From: Oligoflexia bacterium
GTDB lineage: Bacteria; Bdellovibrionota; UBA1018
Reading direction: 5' to 3'
Assembly: GCA_031292385.1 (NCBI GenBank)
Contig: JARLHE010000033.1
Location: forward strand, 1-50,519
Length of the DNA stretch: 50,519 nt
A program made the translations under genes and the position numbers. This document shows positions 45,627 to 50,519 of the stretch, piece after piece; the stretch's first letter is position 1, and every line of letters starts with the position of its first letter. Under the pieces are notes generated by a model, which was not told the DNA's origin, ran no database searches, and saw only the letters and a list, made by a program, of their open reading frames with translations.

Positions 45627-47030
45627 TTGGCACATTTATTCTCACCTTTTCAGCTTCGCGGTATCGAATTCCCCAATCGAATTTTTCTTTCGCCGATGTG
45701 CCAATATTCGAGTCGCGATGGCCATCCGAGCGATTGGCATCTCGTCCATTTGGGAAGCCGCGCGGTCGGTGGTGCGGGGCTGGTCATGATGGAAGCAAGC
45801 GCGGTTTCGCCCGAAGGGCGCATCACGCCGTTTGATATGGGAATCTGGTCGGACGATCACGCGGATTCGCTTCAAAGAATCACTCAATTCATTCGTCAGT
45901 ACGGTTCCATTCCCGGCATTCAACTGGCTCACGCAGGCCGTAAGGCCTCCACCCAGCGGCCGTGGGAGGGGGGCCGCCCGCTCGGCTCCGAGCAAGGGGG
46001 TTGGCGGCCCATAGCCCCGAGCGCCATCGCCTACTCATCTGATTTTCCGGTCCCGCAAGCGCTCAGCATCATCGGCATGCGGTCCCTGCTTGAGTCGTTC
46101 ACCTGGGCGGCGGAAAGAGCGCTGAGAGCCGGGTTCCAAGTCCTCGAGCTCCACATGGCCCATGGTTATCTGCTCCATGAATTCCTCTCTCCCATCGCGA
46201 ACCGCCGTGAAGACGACTATGGAGGCTCCTTCGAGAATCGGTGCCGCTTCCCGCTTGAAGTGGTTCGATCGGTTCGCGCCGCCTGGCCCGATGAGCTTCC
46301 CATTTTCGTTCGCATATCGGCAACAGATTGGAGCGACGACGGCTGGGATCTTGAAGAATCCATCAAACTCGCCAGGGAATTAAAGAAGTTGGGGGTCGAT
46401 TTGATCGATTGCTCGAGCGGGGGCATCGCTCCGCATATCGAGATCCCGCAAGAGCCCGGTTTTCAGGTGCCGTTCGCGGCGCGAATCCGCGAGGAGGCGC
46501 ATATCGCGACCGGCGCCGTGGGCATGATCACGGAAGCGACGCAAGCGGAGGAGCTTCTCAAAGAAGGATCGGCGGATGCCGTTTTGCTCGGGCGAGCCCT
46601 GCTTCGAAACCCCTACTGGGCCAAGCAGGCGGCGACGGAGCTTGCCGTGGATGTGGCGTGGCCTAAGCCTTATGAACGAATCAGGACTCACAAAAGCCCG
46701 AACTCCATCTCGCTCGCGGACCTCCGCGCGCTCTTTTTTGGAGAGGAACCGTTTACGGTCATCGATGTCCGATCCATTTCCGAGTTTTGCGACGGACATA
46801 TCGAGGGCGCCCTCCGCATCCCTTACGAAGAGCTACTGAGTTTCGTTTCGAGCTTGCCGAAGGATTCGAATTTCATCACGGTATCCAACGGAGGGACCGG
46901 AAGATCTCGAAGCGCGGCGGATCTGCTCCGCTCGCACGGCTGGTTCAATGCCCGCCGCCTTGAGGGCGGATATTATCAATGGTCCGCGGCGGGACTGCCG
47001 AGCATCGAGTCCGGCCTGCTCGCATCCTAA
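45627..47030 (+). CDS. Old Yellow Enzyme fused to an inactive rhodanese domain
   Basis: A 467-residue fusion. Residues 1-~350 are an OYE/YqjM-type flavin enzyme: LFSPFQLRGIEFPNRIFLSPMCQYSS, QLAHAGRKAS (substrate-binding His/Arg), HMAHGYLLHEFLSPIANRREDDYGGSFENR, and VGMITEATQAEELL near the FMN site. Residues ~355-467 are a rhodanese domain (TVIDVRSISEFCDGHIEGALRIPYEELL, AADLLRSHGWFNARRLEGGYYQWSAAGLP). The loop that should carry the catalytic Cys reads ITVSNGGTGRSRS, so sulfur transfer is unlikely. The start is TTG with AAGGAG ten bases upstream. OYEs reduce activated alkenes with NAD(P)H; the rhodanese module may be regulatory. Confidence 0.9.
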   Translation: MAHLFSPFQLRGIEFPNRIFLSPMCQYSSRDGHPSDWHLVHLGSRAVGGAGLVMMEASAVSPEGRITPFDMGIWSDDHADSLQRITQFIRQYGSIPGIQLAHAGRKASTQRPWEGGRPLGSEQGGWRPIAPSAIAYSSDFPVPQALSIIGMRSLLESFTWAAERALRAGFQVLELHMAHGYLLHEFLSPIANRREDDYGGSFENRCRFPLEVVRSVRAAWPDELPIFVRISATDWSDDGWDLEESIKLARELKKLGVDLIDCSSGGIAPHIEIPQEPGFQVPFAARIREEAHIATGAVGMITEATQAEELLKEGSADAVLLGRALLRNPYWAKQAATELAVDVAWPKPYERIRTHKSPNSISLADLRALFFGEEPFTVIDVRSISEFCDGHIEGALRIPYEELLSFVSSLPKDSNFITVSNGGTGRSRSAADLLRSHGWFNARRLEGGYYQWSAAGLPSIESGLLAS

Positions 47031-47452
47031 AGCTTGGGAGTGGGATGCAGGCGATAGACCCGCTCCCGAGATTCGCGTGCTGACTGACAACTCATGCACA
47101 GCCGGGCATGCGGCATCCGGTTCAAGCGCTCAGGGTCGATTCGCTTTTTGCAGTTCTCGCAAACGCCGTAGGTGCCGTGGTGCATTTTTTCGAGCGCATC
47201 GCGAATATCAATCAGCTCCTGGCGATCGCGGTCCGCAAGCTGTAGAAAATAATCGCTGTTGGTATCGATGACTGAGCCATCGCCCAGATCGCCGGGCGCC
47301 TCGCCGGTGGTCTGTCTTTGATCGATCTCCCGCTCGTCGCGATGATCGATATCGAGCAGCTCGCCGCGCCTTTTCATCAACAGATCGTAATATTTCGAAT
47401 AATCCACGCGCTCGGCGGGCGACAGGGCTTTATGCCTTTTCATCTGAGTCAT
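47027..47452 (-). CDS. DksA/TraR family zinc-finger protein
   Basis: A 141-residue DksA/TraR-type protein. After a helical coiled-coil (AERVDYSKYYDLLMKRRGELLDIDHRDEREI, ELIDIRDALEKMHHGTYG) it has a CxxC...CxxC zinc finger: CENCKKRIDPERLNRMPHARLCMSCQ. Such proteins bind RNA polymerase through the secondary channel and, with ppGpp, adjust transcription under stress. The start at 47452 follows AAGGAA closely; ATG at 47443 or 47470 are alternatives. The 3' end overlaps the convergent OYE gene by four bases. It is divergent from the acidic small protein. Confidence 0.9.
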   Translation of the reverse strand: MTQMKRHKALSPAERVDYSKYYDLLMKRRGELLDIDHRDEREIDQRQTTGEAPGDLGDGSVIDTNSDYFLQLADRDRQELIDIRDALEKMHHGTYGVCENCKKRIDPERLNRMPHARLCMSCQSARESRERVYRLHPTPKL

Positions 47453-47554
47453 GGTTCCTTGATTGTGCATTGGATATGCCCGCATGCCCCACTTCGGGGG
47501 CACTCTCTTTGCTTCGTAAAGTCATACAGATCTAAAAAGAAGGAGAGTATCCTC

Positions 47555-48004
47555 ATGGTCACCCGCCGAAAACGAAATGAACGGATTGCCGAGCGCAAGA
47601 ACCCCGGAGACCCCGAGCCCGACTGGTGTAGCCCGGGTTCAATCGAGCAGGAATTGGACATGTGCGAGACGGGAAGCTTGCGCGGGGATGATATTCTTCA
47701 TAGCCATGGCCGCGATCCGGCACCCTATACGGGCGACCCACAGGATCTCAGCGAACTGATCGACGAGAATTGGGAGATGGATCTCGCCGAAGAGGATCGT
47801 GAAGGCGACGAAATGAGCGGCGATGAGCATTCCTCCGGGTTGGAAGGCGGTGAGCCCGAGCTCGAGAGCCAGCCCAATATCGCGACTGGACTTCCGGGCG
47901 ATCGGACACGTCGGGAAGACCGGGAACTGCGAGCGGAGGAGCCAACTCATCCCGAAGAAAAAGAAATTCCCCAGAAGACGAGTGGACTACGCCGCACCGG
48001 TTGA
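47555..48004 (+). CDS. Acidic small protein of unknown function
   Basis: A 149-residue, strongly acidic, Pro/Glu/Asp-rich protein (e.g. ELIDENWEMDLAEEDREGDEMSGDEHSSGLEGGEPELESQ), probably disordered with a short structured N-terminus RRKRNERIAERKNPGDPEPDWCSPGS. GAAGGAGAG lies before the ATG at 47555, so the longer frame from 47318 is rejected. No family recognised with confidence. The 3' end overlaps the convergent CBS gene by 18 bases. Confidence 0.6.
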   Translation: MVTRRKRNERIAERKNPGDPEPDWCSPGSIEQELDMCETGSLRGDDILHSHGRDPAPYTGDPQDLSELIDENWEMDLAEEDREGDEMSGDEHSSGLEGGEPELESQPNIATGLPGDRTRREDRELRAEEPTHPEEKEIPQKTSGLRRTG

Positions 48005-48883
48005 CCGCTCGGGATAGAACGTGGGCGCCGGAAACAAATTCAGCAGATCCTTCGGTAGCTGAGCCTTGATATGGTCAAGCACCACCGGATCACACCAGGC
48101 GTCGAGCGCCGCTCCAAAATGAACGAGAATCGAGTGCGCGGTCGGATCATCAACGGAGAAAAGCAGGCAAACCTCGGTGGCCATCCCACTGAGATCGACG
48201 GATTCATCCGGACCCGGCGGCAACGCAAGAAGCGCTCCCTGAAGAGACAGTGGCAACTCACCGATCAAGCGCAGAGCGGCGGTGTGATGCAGCCTGCGCA
48301 CAAGCGCGTCGAGAGCCGTGCTGGTCAGCTGGGCGAGCTCCGCCAAATTGAAGGAAAGCTCCGGGCCGATCTTGGAAGAAAGAACTTCGTAAAAGCGGCT
48401 GGCTTCCTTTTTCGCCCCTTCCGCTTCGCGTCCCGATAAAACCTTTCTTTTCAATTGAGCCTGCACGATGCGACTGAGATGGTCCAGATTGACCGCTTTC
48501 GTCGCGATCAGATCGTCCAAAGTCACTACTCCGGCGCAGCGGACGGAGCGCCCGCTCGGGCTGTAATGAACCACGGGAACCCTTCTAACCCCGCGCTCCT
48601 CCATGAGCTGAACAATCTGCTTCAAATCAGTGGCCTCATCCACGGTCAGCGGGTCCTGGGTCATCACCTCGGCTAGAGGCGTTTCGTCGGCTTGGCTCCC
48701 TTCGGCAATCGCGCCGTTGACGAGATCCCGGTCGGTCACGATTCCCACCACATGTCCTTGATGATCGCCCACGACCACGCAACCGATTCGATGCTCCCGC
48801 ATCGCGCGGGCCGCCTGCCGGATCGTTGCGTCGTCATGAAGCACGACGACTTTCCGCTGAATAAATGGCTGAATGCTTCTCAT
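47987..48883 (-). CDS. CBS-pair protein with DUF2267 domain (copy 1)
   Basis: A 298-residue protein. Residues ~1-130 are two CBS motifs (VVLHDDATIRQAARAMREHRIGCVVVGDHQGHVVGIVTDRDLVNGA and MTQDPLTVDEATDLKQIVQLMEERGVRRVPVV...GVVTLDDL), which usually bind adenine nucleotides. Residues ~165-285 match DUF2267, a helical domain of unknown role (LRLIGELPLSLQGALLALPPG, DHIKAQLPKDLLNLFP). A basic linker with KKEASRFYEVL joins the two. It is a close paralog of the next gene upstream, 39 bases away on the same strand. Probably a stress or energy sensor; the exact role is unknown. Confidence 0.85.
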   Translation of the reverse strand: MRSIQPFIQRKVVVLHDDATIRQAARAMREHRIGCVVVGDHQGHVVGIVTDRDLVNGAIAEGSQADETPLAEVMTQDPLTVDEATDLKQIVQLMEERGVRRVPVVHYSPSGRSVRCAGVVTLDDLIATKAVNLDHLSRIVQAQLKRKVLSGREAEGAKKEASRFYEVLSSKIGPELSFNLAELAQLTSTALDALVRRLHHTAALRLIGELPLSLQGALLALPPGPDESVDLSGMATEVCLLFSVDDPTAHSILVHFGAALDAWCDPVVLDHIKAQLPKDLLNLFPAPTFYPERSTGAA

Positions 48884-48922
48884 GAATAGAGGTTCTGCAA
48901 TCCCTCTGCCGTAGGCTTGGAC

Positions 48923-49834
48923 TCAGGCCGCCAACGTTTGGCCCGGCTTCGGCGCGCCGCTTTTGAATAGAGCGCGAAACTCCTCGGGCAGCTGGGCCTT
49001 CAGGTTTTCGATTTCATCGCGACTGATCAAACGGGTCAAGGCTTCAAAAAACCCGCTGACCATCGACGCGGAGGTCTGGTCCGAAAAGCCAAAGCGGTCG
49101 ACAATCTGCTGCCGCATCCACATCGGACTGATCTTTCGATCCGGGCCGGCGGGCAGATCCAGAAGCTCCTCCTGCATTCCACCGGGAAGTTGCGCCACGA
49201 ACTTCGCGGCCCCCGTATAATGCAGCCTTCGAATCAAGCACCCCATGAGGAATTGCGTCACTTGATTCGAAAACGGCGCCGGAATTTTCGCATGTTCGGA
49301 GACGGTCTTGTAAAAATGATTCAAGGTCTGCTCGCGACGCGCCTCGGAGCGGCTTTGCGCGAGCATATCCGCGCCTTTCCAATAATGCTTAACCCATTTT
49401 CTTCGGATCTGGGCGCGCACGATACGAGCAACCCGATCGTAATCAATCGCTTGGGACGCGATGATATCGTCCAACGTCACCAGCCCGACACACCTCGGTC
49501 TTCCGTCGGCCGTTTGCTCCACCACGGGCACTCTGCGGATGCCCGACTCTTCCATCATCCGCGCCACCCGTTCGATATCGACTGAAACGTCGACAGAATC
49601 AGGATTGGGCGTCATGATTTCCGATATCGGAACATCTTCCGCCCCCACTGGCGAAGTCGACATCGCGCAGGCTAAGTCGCGGTCGGTGACAATCCCTACC
49701 AACTCGCCTTTGACGTTGGATACCAGGACGCAGCCTACATTCTGCTCGCACATCGCGCGAGCCGCCTGACGCGCGAGCGTCTGCTGGTGCAAAATCACGA
49801 TTTTCCGATGAATATATGAATCGATGGACGCCAT
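48923..49834 (-). CDS. CBS-pair protein with DUF2267 domain (copy 2)
   Basis: A 303-residue paralog of the neighbouring gene with the same architecture. CBS pair: IVILHQQTLARQAARAMCEQNVGCVLVSNVKGELVGIVTDRDLA and MTPNPDSVDVSVDIERVARMMEESGIRRVPVVEQTADGRPRCVGLVTLDDI. DUF2267: KFVAQLPGGMQEELLDLPAGPDRKISPMWMRQQ and NLKAQLPEEFRALFKSG. No Shine-Dalgarno; TACGGT lies eight bases upstream of the ATG (minus strand), another leaderless-like arrangement. The two copies presumably arose by tandem duplication and have since diverged. Confidence 0.85.
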   Translation of the reverse strand: MASIDSYIHRKIVILHQQTLARQAARAMCEQNVGCVLVSNVKGELVGIVTDRDLACAMSTSPVGAEDVPISEIMTPNPDSVDVSVDIERVARMMEESGIRRVPVVEQTADGRPRCVGLVTLDDIIASQAIDYDRVARIVRAQIRRKWVKHYWKGADMLAQSRSEARREQTLNHFYKTVSEHAKIPAPFSNQVTQFLMGCLIRRLHYTGAAKFVAQLPGGMQEELLDLPAGPDRKISPMWMRQQIVDRFGFSDQTSASMVSGFFEALTRLISRDEIENLKAQLPEEFRALFKSGAPKPGQTLAA

Positions 49835-49869
49835 GGCTTTCTACCGTAGCCAAAGGCATACCAAGCTTC

Positions 49870-50460
49870 TTATCGGAGCTGGGAACTCCGGGCCCAGGTT
49901 GCCCCGCGACCAACCATGGCGTGTCTTGCTCGCTTGATGTCATCCTCGTTTTGGCTTATCGCGCGGATTGCGTCCTCCAGTACGAGGACATGGAAGCCTG
50001 CCTGGAGCGCGTCTATCACTGAATTGAGCACGCAGTATTCGATGGCTAAACCCGCGACAAATAGGCGACGGACGCCAAGCGCTTTCAACTGGTCGGTCAA
50101 TGACGTTTTCTCGAAGCACGAATAGGCATCGCTCTCCGGGCTCATCGCTTTGGAAACGACCCGGGTACGAGCGGGTAACTGTAATGCCCGAGGGAATGCG
50201 GCGCCCGCGCTTTGCGCGATACAATGCGCAGGCCAAGGTCCGCCCTGCTCGCGAAACGAGCAATGATTCGGCGGGTGCCAGTCGCGGCTCGCGAAAATCG
50301 GCAGGCTTCGCTCCTCAAACAGCCGAATCGTCTCGTTGATGGGAGCGATCACTTCATTTCCCTTTGGGACGGCCAGGGCGCCCCCCGGCAGAAAATCGCT
50401 CTGCACATCGACAATCAGAAGCGCGTCGCTTGGCTTTAATTCGATCGATTCGGCCTCCAT
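49870..50460 (-). CDS. Nicotinamidase-like isochorismatase-family hydrolase
   Basis: A 196-residue member of the PncA/isochorismatase family. Catalytic Asp in LLIVDVQSDFLPGGALAV, the metal-binding D-x-H motif in ASRDWHPPNHCSF, the WPAHC loop, and the catalytic Cys in VAGLAIEYCVLNSV are all visible. Nicotinamidases turn nicotinamide into nicotinate for NAD salvage. The catalytic lysine is likely the K of VVSKAMSPESDAYS. The ATG at 50460 has no Shine-Dalgarno and the frame stays open upstream to the window edge, so the start may lie outside. Confidence 0.9.
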   Translation of the reverse strand: MEAESIELKPSDALLIVDVQSDFLPGGALAVPKGNEVIAPINETIRLFEERSLPIFASRDWHPPNHCSFREQGGPWPAHCIAQSAGAAFPRALQLPARTRVVSKAMSPESDAYSCFEKTSLTDQLKALGVRRLFVAGLAIEYCVLNSVIDALQAGFHVLVLEDAIRAISQNEDDIKRARHAMVGRGATWARSSQLR

Positions 50461-50519
50461 GTCGACGAACTTGCATATCTTCTTCCCAAGATGCCCGATA
50501 GCGCACTTCTCACGGATAG

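Overview
The window looks like chromosome of a Gram-negative, non-sporulating, free-living bacterium with moderately high G+C. Supporting signs are a beta-barrel alginate-export-type porin, lipoproteins with lipoboxes, many small secreted proteins, GTP-type PEP carboxykinase, and a prkA-yhbH-spoVR stress operon. A Bdellovibrionota/Oligoflexia or other deep proteobacterial (old 'delta') lineage would fit the style, but this is inference; no rRNA gene or species-level marker is present.

Layout. 0-1.1 kb: a REP-associated (Y1/HUH) transposase and little else. 1.1-6.0 kb: prkA-yhbH-spoVR on the minus strand. 6.0-13.6 kb, plus strand: pmbA, a PP2C phosphatase, a membrane-anchored M23 peptidase, secA and an acidic protein of unknown function, which converges with pckG (13.5-15.4 kb, minus). 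15.56-15.92 kb: ssrA (tmRNA, tag ANSEYAMAA) with a strong terminator. 15.93-19.27 kb: a small integrated island bounded by copies of the tmRNA 3' end. It holds a structured palindromic cassette, a repeat cluster, an FG-GAP-like protein, an excisionase-type HTH, an hsdM cut off and joined to the tail of an IS3-type transposase, and a DUF4238 protein, but no integrase. 19.4-24 kb: two RNA/SAM methyltransferase genes (rlmF, an MnmC-like protein), a HEPN-like protein, a higBA toxin-antitoxin pair with a clear operator, a lipoprotein and decayed DNA.

24.2-26.5 kb is an arsenic operon (arsR-arsI-acr3-arsC) for sensing, C-As bond cleavage, arsenite efflux and arsenate reduction. 26.5-28.25 kb is a RadD-like helicase that converges on arsC. 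28.3-35.9 kb carries envelope and metabolic accessory genes: two small exported proteins, a YihY/BrkB membrane protein, a quinone-oxidoreductase-like protein, an NAD(P)-binding protein, a tightly coupled hydrolase-XapX-amidohydrolase operon, a small secreted protein and a DUF3465 protein. 36.0-45.4 kb is rich in exported proteins: the porin, a SUEL-lectin/CBM/propeller protein interrupted by an in-frame TAG, a SnoaL-like protein and a large alpha/beta hydrolase. NmrA, LysR and FMN-reductase genes lie among them. 45.6-50.5 kb holds an Old Yellow Enzyme fused to a cysteine-less rhodanese domain, a DksA/TraR protein, an acidic small protein, two tandem CBS-DUF2267 paralogs and a nicotinamidase-like hydrolase.

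Two cross-cutting observations stand out. First, several genes without a Shine-Dalgarno sequence have a -10-like box ending exactly six bases before the start codon (8285, 12391, 18246, 20886, 24199), suggesting frequent leaderless transcription. Second, the ssrA island contains a compact cassette closed by a perfect 16-bp inverted repeat that ends in a copy of the tmRNA 3' end. I did not find a confident complete novel multi-gene system; the ssrA cassette/island, the OYE-rhodanese fusion and the amber-interrupted lectin protein are the best leads.
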